A DNA stretch of 64,000 nucleotides from contig CM030364.1 of assembly GCA_017893485.1 (NCBI GenBank), positions 246,773,818 through 246,837,817 on the forward strand, given 5' to 3'. This document shows, piece after piece, positions 1-10,751 of the stretch. The notes under the pieces were generated by a model that did no database searches, had not been told where the DNA came from, and worked only from the letters and a program-made list of their open reading frames with translations. The position numbers and the translations under genes are program-made. Every line of letters starts with the position of its first letter. Position 1 is the first letter of the stretch. The DNA is from Hemerocallis citrina (taxonomy: Eukaryota > Streptophyta > Magnoliopsida > Asparagales > Asphodelaceae).

Positions 1-357
1 GCCAATAATAATACCTCCCATTGTCCGCTTCATCGACTGCCACCATACAGCTGCATCATTCTCGAACTGCAGTGTCGCCAACTTCACCTTGCTGCCTTCA
101 GGGGTCTCCAAGACTTCGAAGATAGTCTCTACCTGCCGGATCCAGTTGTCAGCCGCGTCAGGGTCTGACTTCCCTTCAAACACCGGTGGTTTCATCCGTT
201 TAAATAATTCCTCGAGTTTGATTGCTTCGGGTACCGGATTCGCAGGCACCCTTCCTTGGTTCTGATTCATGGCCACGGCATTGAGTGTCTGATAGACCCT
301 CGTGAGTTCCGTTTCCAAGTCCAGACCTTCACCGTTTCTTGCTCTTCGTCCAGCCAT
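1..357 (-). CDS. Ty3/gypsy gag polyprotein, N-terminal 119 residues (partial)
   Basis: The frame opens at the ATG complementary to 355-357 and stays open to base 1 without a stop. It begins MAGRRARNGEG, continues through a proline-rich linker with LEELFKRMKPPVFEG, then DAADNWIRQVETIFEVLE and FENDAAVWWQSMKR. The F-x-G...DP..A..W...(V/I)E..F and A..WW......-type spacing is that of the retrotransposon gag (capsid) domain, here at about residues 55-119. Gag forms the cytoplasmic virus-like particle of the element. The piece is intact as far as it goes, although the ORF before it is broken. The zinc knuckle and any pol frame are off the window. The assignment to Ty3/gypsy rests on this capsid motif plus the tRNA-Met primer site and LTR ends. 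Confidence 0.82.
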   Translation of the reverse strand, partial: MAGRRARNGEGLDLETELTRVYQTLNAVAMNQNQGRVPANPVPEAIKLEELFKRMKPPVFEGKSDPDAADNWIRQVETIFEVLETPEGSKVKLATLQFENDAAVWWQSMKRTMGGIIIG

Positions 358-487
358 ATTCTGATGTAAAAGATCCATTAAATTCGAAGTATGAAACATG
401 AACTTTAAATCAACTTTTCATTTCATATACATTCGAATTGAAAACATTTCTTGACATCAGAATGAAAGCAGTAGAAGCTACAACAGT

Positions 488-905
488 CTAACTCCTACGG
501 TTCCTCTTCGCTTCACGAAGCTCTCCCCGTAGTTCCTCCACTTCCTCCTTCAGTACATCGGTCATGTTTTTCCTCTTCTCGAGTTCCCATACACGATGAC
601 TGAGAACTGCAAAATCATCCTTGCGCTTCGCCAACTGAGCCTCTAATAGTCCAACTCTCTCTCGCAGTGTTTCAACCTGCCTCTGGAGAGACAACAAGAC
701 TATTCAGAACTGGGTCTTCCTCATCAGAAGAATCATCAGATGAGTCCGGAGGTGGAGTGATCTCTCGGGACTCAGGCCGTTCCTCTCCGTCAGAATCTGC
801 TTGCCCTGGGTAGTGCTCTTCCTCGGAATCTGCTTGTCCAGGATAATAATCTTCCTCTATGATATGCCAATTATCGTCTCCAGCAGGGTCGAAGTGATCA
901 GCCAT
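488..905 (-). pseudogene. Gypsy accessory ORF before gag (acidic, then coiled coil), frameshifted
   Basis: Starting from the ATG complementary to 903-905, the first frame (to 672) encodes an acidic protein beginning MADHFDPAGDDNW. It has two copies of a YYPGQADS/HYPGQADS-type repeat and an Asp/Ser/Glu-rich tail, and stops at 672. A second frame (697-488), offset by one base and overlapping the first, encodes a heptad-like Leu/Glu/Arg-rich coiled coil (LQRQVETLRERVGLLEAQL...). The simplest reading is one original ORF of about 138 codons broken by a single-base frameshift near 680-700. Its place between the primer site and gag suggests an extra protein of this gypsy lineage. I recognise no domain. 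Two separate overlapping small ORFs are the alternative. Confidence 0.5.
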
Positions 906-1046
906 CTTAGAAATAGAGAGGAAGAAGCATAAATCATAGAGCAACACAAATGTAAGTGACTTACATTTAAATCTCTAGACTTAACACACTCTAACGTCCA
1001 CTTCTAGGGTGTCGTTCCTTATAAATTTGTACTAGTGTGAAGCGTG

Positions 1047-1058
1047 GCTCTGATACCA
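1047..1058 (-). other. Primer-binding site (initiator tRNA-Met type)
   Basis: The minus strand reads TGGTATCAGAGC, the classic plant LTR-retrotransposon primer site complementary to the 3' end of initiator tRNA-Met. It lies three bases inside the LTR end at 1062, which fixes the element's orientation as minus. Confidence 0.85.
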
Positions 1059-1061
1059 CTC

Positions 1062-2132
1062 TGTAACACCCCGAATTTCAAAATACAACTGAATTCGAGA
1101 TTCCACAGGATCTTTACACTTCTTTCATACAATTTTACAAGGAAATTAAAAACTTTTCACTTTACATCAGAGTTACATGAAATCTTTACACTTTACATTT
1201 TACAGCGGAAGCAATTTACGACATTTATATAAAAGTACAATAATATTTGAATAATCTCTAAGCATTAGTTCTCCTTTAATCTTTATCAGGCCATTTACCC
1301 TGCATACAAAACTGTGGGTACGTTAGTTTATTCAACCTACGAAAATTATACACGGCCATCCTCTCTATGCCTGAAACAGTATAACGATTCTCATTTCTGA
1401 ACAAAATCACAAACTTGTTCATAAAACAAAGCTAAAGGGACTATCATATTGATGTCGTGTCGTGCTGTGCACTTAGTCCTTAATGCAGTTGTTATGTTAT
1501 ATGACACTAATGCGCACTTGTTTGGATTCTATGCATCCCATACTACATAGGTCCAAGGGCAAGCCCTTAATCGTACTTCATCTTATAGGGTTCAATCCCT
1601 CGCCATGACTTAAACTACTACGGTAACTACGGTAAGTATCCTAGATGTTCTATGATCTACGAGCCCATGTCCAGGCAGTTTGGAGGGAAATCCAACGGAC
1701 TGACATGACGCATCAAGCAGGCAGGCTATGGACAATTCAGCCTCCGCCATGGAACAATGGCACCACCCGTAGCCACCAAAACACCCCACAAGCATCGCCA
1801 CCGGGACGATAGTTCTGGAGTAGTGCTCACGCCATGTCATGACGCATCAAACAGGCAGTCTGTGAATCACTCTCACACCGCCAATCCGATGGCCCTCATA
1901 CTCGTGTTTTTCTCTTACTTTCATTACATCTTCACTATGTATCTAGTCCTTAGTTTATTAGAATCATGAACAAAAATCAATTCTCTAGAGTTAGCCTTTC
2001 CACTATACCGGTCTTAATTCTTTATTCAACATGACCCAAATCTTGGTCTCTTCATTTCAAATTTCATTTCAATTCATTTCTTTCCAATGCCGGTATGAGG
2101 CTTAGCTACACTCTAGTTATTGTATGCCGGTA
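1062..2132 (-). repeat. 5' LTR of the gypsy element (outer edge estimated)
   Basis: The inner edge is certain: TGTAACACCCCG at 1062 on the plus strand, followed on the coding strand by the primer site. The outer edge is inferred from the start of MULE-type coding sequence at about 2133. The LTR contains a short imperfect internal duplication (CATGACGCATCAA at about 1705 and 1838). No other gene-like content was seen. Confidence 0.6.
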
Positions 2133-3068
2133 TGACCCAAATCGTACTTCATCGTTATTGTATGCGTCATTTCGCTACAATAGTAAATTTGGTAGCAAGG
2201 TATTGCGAAAAAAGCCAAAATTATAGCATGTCAAAACCAACCAAAAAAGTTCAGGACCAAACTCGTTGAACTTGAAACCATCAATGTCGAGGCGGCTAAT
2301 TGGTTGAAAGAGAAATCGGTTGAGAAATGGGCACTTTATGCAGATGAAAGTCGAAGATACAGCATAATGACTACGAACCTATCAGAAGTGTTCAATTCAA
2401 TCTTGAAATGTGTCCGTAGTTTACCGGTAACTGCTATTGTAGAGATGATCTTTTATCGTCTAAACTCTCACTTTACTACTCGTCGACAGGTAGCCAGTAA
2501 ACTTTTATCAGAAGGAAAGATTTTTGCTCAAAGAGTACATGAATTGATCGATAGTCGCCGTGAGAGAGCAAACCGACATGAGGTTACAATGTTCCATCAT
2601 GAACCTGGAGTTTTTACCGTCAAAACGGGTCTACGCATGGTAAGTGGAGAAAGGAAGGGTGGTAACTTGCACACTGTTAACTTGGGTACTAAAACATGTA
2701 TGTGTATGAAATTTCAACTATATCATATTCCATGTTCTCATGTATTGGTAGCTTGTGCATATCGTGCAATCGATCACAAGCCTTTTGTTGATAAATTTTA
2801 CCTTGTAACATCATTAGCACAAACATGGGCTCCCCTCTTTCATCCAACTATAGATCCAGCTTATTGTCCTACTATTGATGGACCACGACTCGTACCTGAT
2901 GCAAGTTTGCGACATTCAAGGAAAGGCCAGCCTAGATCTATGTGAATTCGCAACGACATGGATGTAAGAGATAGGTCTAGTAGGGGTACAAGAATGAAAT
3001 GTTCGAAATGTCGGTTGCATGGACACAATAAGCGGTGATGTACTAATAGAGGATCTCAAAACATTTAA
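2133..3068 (+). pseudogene. MULE (MuDR-type) transposase, C-terminal fragment, broken
   Basis: The fragment starts with HRYCMRH (about 2150), the conserved plant MULE transposase block before the SWIM domain. It then changes frame at about 2240-2260 and continues uninterrupted to TGA at 2943-2945. That second frame holds A-NWLKEK-WALY, NLSEVFNSILK and a SWIM zinc finger with CMCMKFQ and IPCSH (C-x-C...C-x-H), followed by L..YF-like end sequence. After the TGA the same frame goes on through a CCHC zinc knuckle (C-S-K-C, then H, then C) in which a second TGA at 3036-3038 falls between the His and the last Cys, to TAA at 3066-3068. The lesions are therefore one frameshift and two nonsense codons. 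The catalytic DDE part is missing, apparently cut by the gypsy LTR. It lies 140 bp from element A and is convergent with its PMD gene, so it may be that element's own transposase. Confidence 0.87.
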
Positions 3069-3208
3069 TCTATAGGAAAATTCGAATGTGTTTATGTTCG
3101 TAATTGTACTATGTAATTTGAACTTTGTACTAATTTGTATGAGTTTAATTATGGAAAAGCGTTTAATTGTAGTGAAAATGATTAATTGAATAGTTGATAA
3201 TTGGTTGA

Positions 3209-3876
3209 GAGTTTTTTATATGGGGCAACTGCATTTGTAAATTGAAGTTGTATTTTATTAGGCCTAGACTCGCTTTTTCAGAAACCGAGTTTAGTCTTCA
3301 GCTCATCGCTTTCTGAGAAAGCGAGTGTTGAGCCTGTATGTATTTTACAAGCAGACCCAAGACTCGTTTTCTGAGAAAGCGAGTCTAGTAGAAAACTCAT
3401 CGCTTTTTCGGAAAGCGACTGTGGAGAACAATGTTTTTCAGAGATCAAGCTGATCTCTGGAAAACACTCTACTCCACAATCGCTTTTCAACCGATGTAGT
3501 TTTAACTACACTCGCTTTCTCAGAAAGCGAGTGTTGAGTCTGTATGTTTTTAACAAGCAGACGCACAACTCGCTTTCTGAGAAAGCGAGTGCAGTTAAAA
3601 CTACATCGGTTTTTCGAAAAGCGATTGTTGAGTAGAGTGTTTTCTAGACATCAGCTTGATCTCTGGAAAACACTCTACTCCACAGTCTCTTTCCTAAAAA
3701 GCGAGGAGTTTTCTACAAGACTCGCTTTCTCTGCTTGTAAAATACTACAGGCTCAACACTCGCTTTCTCAGAAAGCGATGAGCTGAAGACTAAACTCGGT
3801 TTTTGAAAAAGTGAGTCTAGGCCTAATAAATACTTTCACAAGTTGCAAATTTAGTTGCCCTTTATACAAAACATGT
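3209..3876. repeat. Large foldback (inverted repeat) built from CTCGC..GCGAG hairpins
   Basis: The left arm from 3209 (GAGTTTTTTATATGGGGCAA...) pairs with the right arm ending near 3876 over about 300 bp per side, with the centre near 3542. Examples are TATTAGGCCTAGACTCGC at 3258 against its complement ending near 3830, and CTGTATGTATTTTACAAGCAG against the matching bases around 3735-3760. Within the arms the smaller hairpin CTCGCTTTCT / AGAAAGCGAG around one central base recurs (for example 3511-3531 and 3569-3589), with variants around 3306, 3363, 3400, 3720 and 3760. It lies just past the 3' end of the element A PMD gene. Any transcript across it would fold into long double-stranded RNA. 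Confidence 0.88.
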
Positions 3877-4200
3877 ACCAATTTTCAACTTCACCAATTC
3901 ACTTCACCAATTCACTACACCAATTCACCTCACCAATTCACACACCCCATACGAAATAAGCTTCACACAAACATTCACTACACCAATTCACTACACCAAT
4001 TCACCAATTCACTCGCAACACTCTCAATCACACAAACATTCAGAACTTTGAAAAAAAGAAACAATCACACACTCACACACCTCATACGAAATTGCATTAC
4101 TTCATACATGTAACATCACAAAACATTAGAAAACAAGTTCACAACATTGAAAGAAACTTTCTTCCTACGAACTAATACAAACATTACATAATTAATACAA
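3877..4200. repeat. Low-complexity CACCAATTCAC-type repeat
   Basis: Short imperfect repeats of CACCAATTCA and CTACACCAATTCA fill most of 3890-4010, followed by AT/CA-rich sequence. It lies between the PMD 3' end and the foldback of element A. No gene is visible. Confidence 0.6.
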
Positions 4201-4323
4201 AATAGGCTTCACGGATCGGGTGTGAAGAAGGTGGAAGGTCTCCTTTGCCTTTTACCCCGTTGTGGAGTGGCTTGTGTCACACGGAACATCAGAATCGGAT
4301 CCTCTTCTTGTTGTTGTGTCCCC

Positions 4324-6367
4324 TCAACTTGTATCTAGACTTTTCATCTTCTTCTTCGGAATCGTTTCTAGGACGATGTGGGGGTTTGTGCGTGTACTTG
4401 TTCGATGAGCGGGAGTGGTTAGAATAGCATCTAAGGTTGCTCCCCCGCCCACAGTAACAGCTTGTGCATGACATGATGCCAACATCTCGCGTGCAAAGTT
4501 CTTCACCGGATCCACGACGTTGCTCCTCAACACAGCAGCACATTTTTTAGCCATAGTCCAAGTCTGGCTCATCTACAAAATATGAGAAGTTGTAATATTA
4601 AATACTGTGAATGTATATGTATACGAAAACACTAGCAAAACTTTAAAAAATACAACAAAACTTAAAAACTTACAATTGTACGAAGAGCCGATGCCTTTGG
4701 TTGGAACATAGGTAAATTCATCGAATGTTGATCTGCTGGTTCGGTTGCTGGTCGACGAATCGAGACTACCACACCTGCAGGAGTCTGCACTGTCGGAGAT
4801 ATATAGCGTCTCGTCATCCTCTCGTACCAGGCCATGTAATTCGCATGCACCGATCGATCAATCAAATGGAGGAATGTCACCAATGATTTCGTCTAACCGG
4901 TGCTTATTCCATCTCTCAACATATGTAGAAAAGCTTGCGGCCCAATTATGTCCGGATAGTCGACCCATTCCTGTAATAGAATGCATATCAGCATTGAACA
5001 GTTCGGCAACATGAATCATTTGAAGGAGACCAAACTGACGTAGCACTCTCTTTACATAGTAGAATTCAACTGTGCCAAAGTTGATTAGTGGTGCTTTAGT
5101 TAACCACAGATCGTGCATGTACAAGCAAATAGGCGGCAGTCGAGCAACAAGCGCCTCCGTGTAGGGCATCCACACGACGCAATCATCTACCAACCCATCC
5201 AACTCATCATGGAAGTACGTCAGGCATCTGTTGAGGTTGGCCGTCCATGTGAGATTGCCGGACCAGTACACACCGAGTGGAGGTAACATGTGCTAGTACT
5301 CGGGGAGATGGATCCAATTGGGTGATTGCCTCCGCACTACGGGTCGACCCACATGAATACGCTCCCAACTCCAGACTTGTAGTAAGATCATTGGTCCATT
5401 CATTTGCATTGAACCAAGACTGCACAAACACAAACTCTTGTACAGGGACAACAACGCGGCACTACCCCAACTGTACTGTCCTACTCTTCCTAGATCGGCA
5501 ATCAATGGGAGGTACATCAAGGAGACTGAATGACCAGTCGAATTTGGAAACATCATGCCATCGAATAGTGTAAGGATGTAGGCCCTACAGTAGCACTGAA
5601 CCTCCTCCTCAGTGGAACCTTCATTCAATCGATTCTTGAATGTGTCCTTCAACCGAATAAATTTTTCATTTAATGCTCCGGTTTCCACTTCGACACCAAG
5701 GTACTGTTCCACTAGATATACCGGCTCGAAGTCCATTGTGTCAGTCACTGCATGCCCATCAACTGGACGACCGGTGAGTACAGAGACGTCCTGCAGTGTC
5801 ACGGTCATCTCCTAGCTGGCAGGTGAAAGGTGTGTGTTTCAGGCCGCCATCTCTCAAGCAGTGCGGTAGGAAGAGGTCGATCACATTTGATGGAGCTCAT
5901 CAGTGCAATACCATATAATACACAGTCCCGTGGGATCTCGTGAATCCATGGGTGCATAGGCAGTGGATGACCCCCCCTAAATGTACATTCCTTGGATTCA
6001 CCTTCCCACACATCCTTCGAACGGTGATGCAACTGGAGAGTAAGGAGTGTAGGGTCGAGGGGACCTGGACCTCTGGGAGGAATATAAGATGATGAAGGGG
6101 CTAAAGAAGAAAGATTTGCCTCATTTGGATTAGTTGGGACCTATACAACAATAACATTTACATTAAAAGACCGATATTATATTTTATTGTATGATAATCA
6201 AACTAATCAAATATAAACAATTATTCACTTATATTAGTACGCTCGGTACCACCATGACGACCACCACGTCCACCGCGAGGAGGTGGGCCAAAAGAAGTAC
6301 GTGGTCCATCGCAGCGAGGAGGTCTACTACTCGATCCTTCCTCCACATTCCCCATCGTGTGTGCCAT
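4324..6367 (-). pseudogene. Plant mobile domain (PMD, aminotransferase-like/MAIN-like) protein of element A, decayed
   Basis: PMD proteins (PF10536 family; MAIN/MAIL in Arabidopsis) are nuclear proteins found as host genes and inside transposons. Exon 1 starts at the ATG complementary to 6365-6367 and is Gly/Arg-rich (RGGRGGRHGG). An acceptor before 6140 begins exon 2, which carries ERWRPETHTFHLP, GEMTVTLQDVSVLTG, CRAYILTLFDG, YLPLIADLGRVGQYSWGSAAL, WSWERIHVGRP, LPPLGVYW, INFGTVEFYY and YMAWYERMTRRYISP, in that order as in other PMDs. A last exon (about 4572-4324) begins TWTMAKKCAAVL and matches exon 3 of the copy at 61129-61521. Lesions are a frameshift at about 5805-5816, TAG at 5293-5295 (in HLPEY*HMLPP, where Trp is expected), and a frameshift at about 4860-4880. 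The gene is surely PMD and surely broken. The exon 1 donor is uncertain. Confidence 0.88.
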
Positions 6368-7082
6368 TTATAATACAAGAGAGTATACTACAACTAAAAA
6401 CAATTATTATTAACTATACCAAAATATATAACCTACATATATCTACATATATCCAATTTTCTATTAGAGCAAATCTACATATATAACCGATCTACATATA
6501 TAACTTATAGTTGTTTTTTTTTGAAACTCAATTCCTATTTTCCGTATCAAAATATATACTCCAAACTACATACCTAAATATATACTCCAAACTATATTCC
6601 GTATCAAAATATATACTCAAAACTACATACCTACAAAAATTTTGCTTGTTGTTTATTAAAAAATCAACAAGTTTGGGTGATTAACACAACATTAAAAAAG
6701 GAAGAGTGATAAATATACCGTAAGCTTTACCCCTAAATTCGAAGCACTCCACCTCCTTCAACCGCAAGCTTTACCCCCAAATTCGAAGCACTCCACCTCC
6801 TTTAACCGCAAGCTTTACCCCCAAAATTCGAAAATCAACACAATCTTGGATATTGGGGTATATGGTTTTTGGAGTTAAATGAGGATGAGAGAAGTGGAAA
6901 ATCGAAAGAAGATGAGAAATGCGAGGATTTTATGAGTGAATCGACGTATTTTGGTGGGTTAATGGCCGAAATGAGAGCAAATCTAGGATGGGTTAGGGTT
7001 TCGTTAGAAGAGGAGGAGGAAGATAGAGAGTAAAAGAGTAAGTGAGATCTGATTGAGAGCATGGGGGTTAAACAGTCCCAAT

Positions 7083-7197
7083 CGACACTTGCTTTCTGAA
7101 AAAGCGAGTTTGGGTTAAACCCCATCGCTTTTTCAGAAAACGAGTCTAGGCTATTGAAAACCAAAGCCTCACACTCGCTTTCTGAAAAAGCGATGGA
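7083..7197. repeat. 5' hairpin array of element A (continues at 11065-11095)
   Basis: Three imperfect hairpins of the CTTGCTTTCTG/AAAAAGCGAG type lie at about 7085-7107, 7120-7143 and 7172-7195. A fourth half (CTCGTTTATTCGGAAAGCG) lies beyond the hAT at about 11068-11088. They use the same stem as the foldback at 3209-3876. They sit directly upstream of the pyrimidine-rich 5' UTR-like stretch of the PMD gene, so they are in promoter position. The hAT insertion at 7205/7206 splits the array. Confidence 0.75.
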
Positions 7198-7439
7198 GTT
7201 TTACCTAGGGTTGGCATTCGGGTCGTCCGGGCCGGGTCGGGTCGGACCCGCCCGGTTGGAGGTTTACTTGGGTGGGTTCAGGTCGGGTTGGAGGCTTAAC
7301 CGGGCCGGGTCGAAAAGTTGAAATGGCGACCCGCCCAACCCGTGAACACTTTCGGGTCCAACCCGGGTCGGGTCGCGAGTTGGCCCGTTTAGATAGGTTT
7401 TTTTTAAAAAATACTTTAAAATAATAATAATAATAATAA

Positions 7440-7476
<37 letters not shown>

Positions 7477-7763
7477 GATTGAAAGAGTGAAATTGCCAAA
7501 AAAATATTGAAATATTATTCATATGATTTCAATTTATACAAGTTTCACAATTTCTAATAAGAAATAAAGATTTTACAAATTTGTTTTATACAATAGCATA
7601 TTTCTTATATACAATTTCAATTTACTTCATTTTTTTAAATTTGAAATAACAAGCAAAGATTTAATATAATTTTTTATCTATTTACAATTGTCTTCAATTT
7701 GATGGCCTTCAATTTGTTGTTGTTGACTTGTTGTTGTTGGTCTTGAATTGTTGATTATGGTTG

Positions 7764-9887
7764 CTATTGTTGTTGTTCTTCCGGCGAGTTGCTCCCACTT
7801 GTGGACGTAGATAATATTTTTCCTTGTATCCTATCTTTAGCCTTCAGCCAGTCTTCAGTGCAAACGAGCATCTCTAACGAATCGGGCTTCAAGCGATTCC
7901 TGTAATCAGTTAGAACCCTGCCACTTGTAGAAAATGCACTTTCAGAAGCAACTGCAGAGACATGAGGAGTTAGTAGATCTTTAGCCATATATTTAAGAAT
8001 ACTATATGTGTGTTCATGGTCTTTCCACCATTGTAAAATATCTAGTGAAGAAGTAGAAGACTCAGAATCTTGTTGGTTATACCAATTTAATTCATTTGGT
8101 TGATTAGTCCTAGGTTTTTTGGATTGAATTTGTGCAAGTAAATTAAATATTCTATCATCAAATTTACTCTTATCCTTACCTTTAGACGTATCAGAAGAAG
8201 AACCAACTACAGAAGTTGTACTATTAGAAGCAAAACATCTATCATAATAATCATACAAGTTATTTAATGTAGATTCAAATTTAACTAAAAAACAAGCGCA
8301 ATCAATTTCTTTTTCTACATCTTCCCCAAGTAATGCAAAAAATATTTCAATCAAACTCTTCGTACCTTCTAATTTGATACGAGGATCCATAACAGTAGCA
8401 ACACAATACAACATAGGAGGAGGATTAAAATACTTCAAAAATTTTGCGTATGCAGGTTTGACAATTTCACCAACAAAAGCATCATTTACTATTTCGTTAA
8501 AAGTTTGCATCATAGTAACTATTGAAATAAAAATGCTACTAGAAGTAGATTCATATGATTTTGAAAATTTGAAAGTTGCGGTTTTAAAAGGTTCTAAAAA
8601 TTTTAACAAAGATTCGGCATAATACCAATTGGGGGGAGTCATTTGAAAATTTGGCATATTTTTTGCGATACAAAAATCATTTATGCATGCTTTATATTCA
8701 GTAACAACCTGTAGTAAATCAAAAGTAGAGTTCCATCGGTGTTTAACATCCTTTGGAAATTTTCTAAAAGGTACATTTGAAATCCTACACCAATTTTTCC
8801 ATTCTTAAAATACGGTGCCACTTAATACAATAAAATGTACACAATTTCTAATTTTAAGTATATATGGATCGACTATTTGTAATGCATCTTGAACACATAA
8901 ATTTAAAATATGACATGCACATCTAACATGAAAAATATTGTCAGATGGAGGGTTCAATTCTTTTTTAAAAAATACTAATTGATGCATTGTTGTTAGATGC
9001 ATTATCAAAACTAATATACATAATTTTATCGCGAATATAAAAAACATCACAAATTTCTAAAATACGGTTTGCTATTTCAATGCCACTATGGGGATAGGGC
9101 AACACGGCAAGTGATATGATTATTTTTTGAAGAATCCAATCATTGTCGATCCTATTCCCATCATTGGAATATTGTTGCAACCCGTTCAACAATCCGAAGT
9201 TAAACTAACTCTACAAGTTAAACTCCATAAAATTGCAATCAAAGCGTCCTTCATTTCATTGTACATTTTAAAACAATCCGATTTGCAAGTATTTTTCGGG
9301 ATTCTTCTAAAATGAGGGTTTAAGGCCGTTTGATTAAAATTTTTCAAATTCTTACTTTCGGGATAGGAAAATGGTAACTCTTCCTTTATTACTAATCGGG
9401 CCATTTCCCGATGAACAAGATCGGGATCATAAGGGTGGCTATCAACTAGACCGGTCCTAGGGTCGATTTTTTGTTGGCCGGGTAGGTCAACAAGAAGTTT
9501 TTTATGGACATTTAGGATGTATCGCTTAATTGTACCCGTGCCATCACCCCTCTTGAATTTGTATTGCTTAGAACATGTTTTACAAATTTTCAAACTTATA
9601 CCCGGAGTTTCTTCGTTCGGGATAAAATCGTAAAATTTATGCCAATCACTACTTTCCCCTCTACTTTTCCTACCACTAGGGGGTTGTGTTATTTCGGTTG
9701 GTTGTTGTTGTTGTTCTTCTTTTAATTGTATGTCTCCTACAAACTCATCGTGTGTACCCTATTGTTGGGTAGGAGGATCATGGTACTCTTCGGCGGGCTC
9801 ACTATGTGGGACAATTGGTGGCCTACGGGAAGTGCCGGTGGAATCTTGCCCACTTTGGCTACGACCGTTACCACGTGATCTAGACAT
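7764..9887 (-). pseudogene. hAT transposase (zf-BED ... hATC), broken
   Basis: The start is the ATG complementary to 9885-9887 (MSRSRGNGRSQSG). A BED-type zinc finger follows (CKTCSKQYKF...GT-IKRYILNVH). The first expected His is Tyr here, so metal binding is probably lost. Downstream are the hAT blocks VSLTSDC, SFDNASNNN, CACHILNLCVQD, a KHRWNSTFDLL stretch, and the C-terminal dimerisation domain (LLTPHVSAVASESAFSTSGR, then VCTEDWLKAKDR), ending at the stop at 7764. Lesions read directly are an in-frame TAG after ...DPPTQQ near 9768, TGG-to-TGA in SDC*TG near 9188 with a one-base deletion just after it, a frameshift near 8965-8990, and another near 8805. It is homologous to Ac/Tam3-like plant transposases. 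It is inactive as it stands. Confidence 0.92.
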
Positions 9888-10468
9888 GTTTATATGTAGT
9901 AGTGTATGTAAAAAAAACTACACAATGTAGGGGCGATAAATTACAAAAAATAATCTAGAAAACAAGAGGGTTGTGAGAGAGAAGATCAAAAAACCAACAA
10001 ACAAACAAGATACCAAAAATTATAACTACAAAAATAATAAAAATTGAAGAAGAGGGATATGAAATTTTGATACCGTTCACCGTGGATACATGTATATAAA
10101 AAAACCCGTGAAAATAAGAATATAAGTAGAAGTAGAAATTCGGAATTGAAGACTCGAGGAGAGCTTGGAGGAGAGTAGAAGACTTGATCACTTGGAGTTG
10201 GAGGAGAGTTGAAGAGTTGAAGACGTTGTTGAATTTTGACTTCGATACGATTGGAATTTGATCGTGTATATGACTTGCTAGCTTGTTTGTTCAATTGTTC
10301 ACAAATTAAAATAAATTGAGTAATAATAGTAGAGAGAGTAAGACAGTAAGGTGTGAATTTTTTGTTTGAGTTTTGGAGGTATTTATAGGGTAAAAAAAAA
10401 ACACAAAAAACGGCTAAAAGAACCATTCAACGGTTCTGTTGAACAGTAACTAGCCATTGGCCCGCGGG

Positions 10469-10751
10469 TAGGGCTGCAATCGAGCCGAGCCGAGCCGAAT
10501 ACCTTCAGGCTCGAGCTCGGCTCATTTACGAAACGAGCTCAGTTTTGAGTTCGAGCTCAGTTCGAGCCGAGCTTTGATCGAGCTTTCGAGCCGAATAGCC
10601 CGTGAGCTTAGCCTAAAAAAAAAACCCAAGCTCGAGCTCGGCTCGTTTACGAAACGAGCTTAGTTTTGAGCTCGAGAGCTCGGTTCAAGCCGAGCTTTGA
10701 CCGAGCTCGAGCTGAATAGCTCGCGAATAGCTCGATTCGTTTGCAGCCCTA
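10469..10751. mobile_element. hAT-type MITE nested in the hAT
   Basis: This is a 283-bp element with terminal inverted repeats TAGGGCTGCAA...TTGCAGCCCTA. It is flanked by identical 8-bp TSDs CCCGCGGG at 10461-10468 and 10752-10759. The interior is two similar halves rich in CGAGCTCGGCTC and TTTACGAAACGAGCT motifs. It has no coding capacity. The target is one of the host hAT's own CCCGCGGG subterminal repeats. Confidence 0.88.

Larger units (their letters stand above)
1..2132 (-). mobile_element. Ty3/gypsy LTR retrotransposon, 5' portion, cut by window edge
   Basis: Read on the minus strand the order is LTR (about 2132 to 1062), a primer-binding site matching the 3' end of initiator tRNA-Met, an untranslated leader, a broken accessory ORF, then the start of gag running off base 1. 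Position 1062 carries the LTR terminus (TGTAACACCCCG on the plus strand, so the LTR ends in TGTTACA on the coding strand), three bases from the primer site. Protease, reverse transcriptase and integrase would lie outside the window. The outer LTR edge is only estimated, from where MULE-like coding sequence begins (about 2133). No 5-bp TSD can be tested because the other end is missing. Confidence 0.75.

Noticed and set aside
1047..1058. tRNA gene
   Set aside because: Only the 12-base complement of a tRNA-Met 3' end, i.e. a retrotransposon primer site. No cloverleaf sequence was noticed elsewhere.
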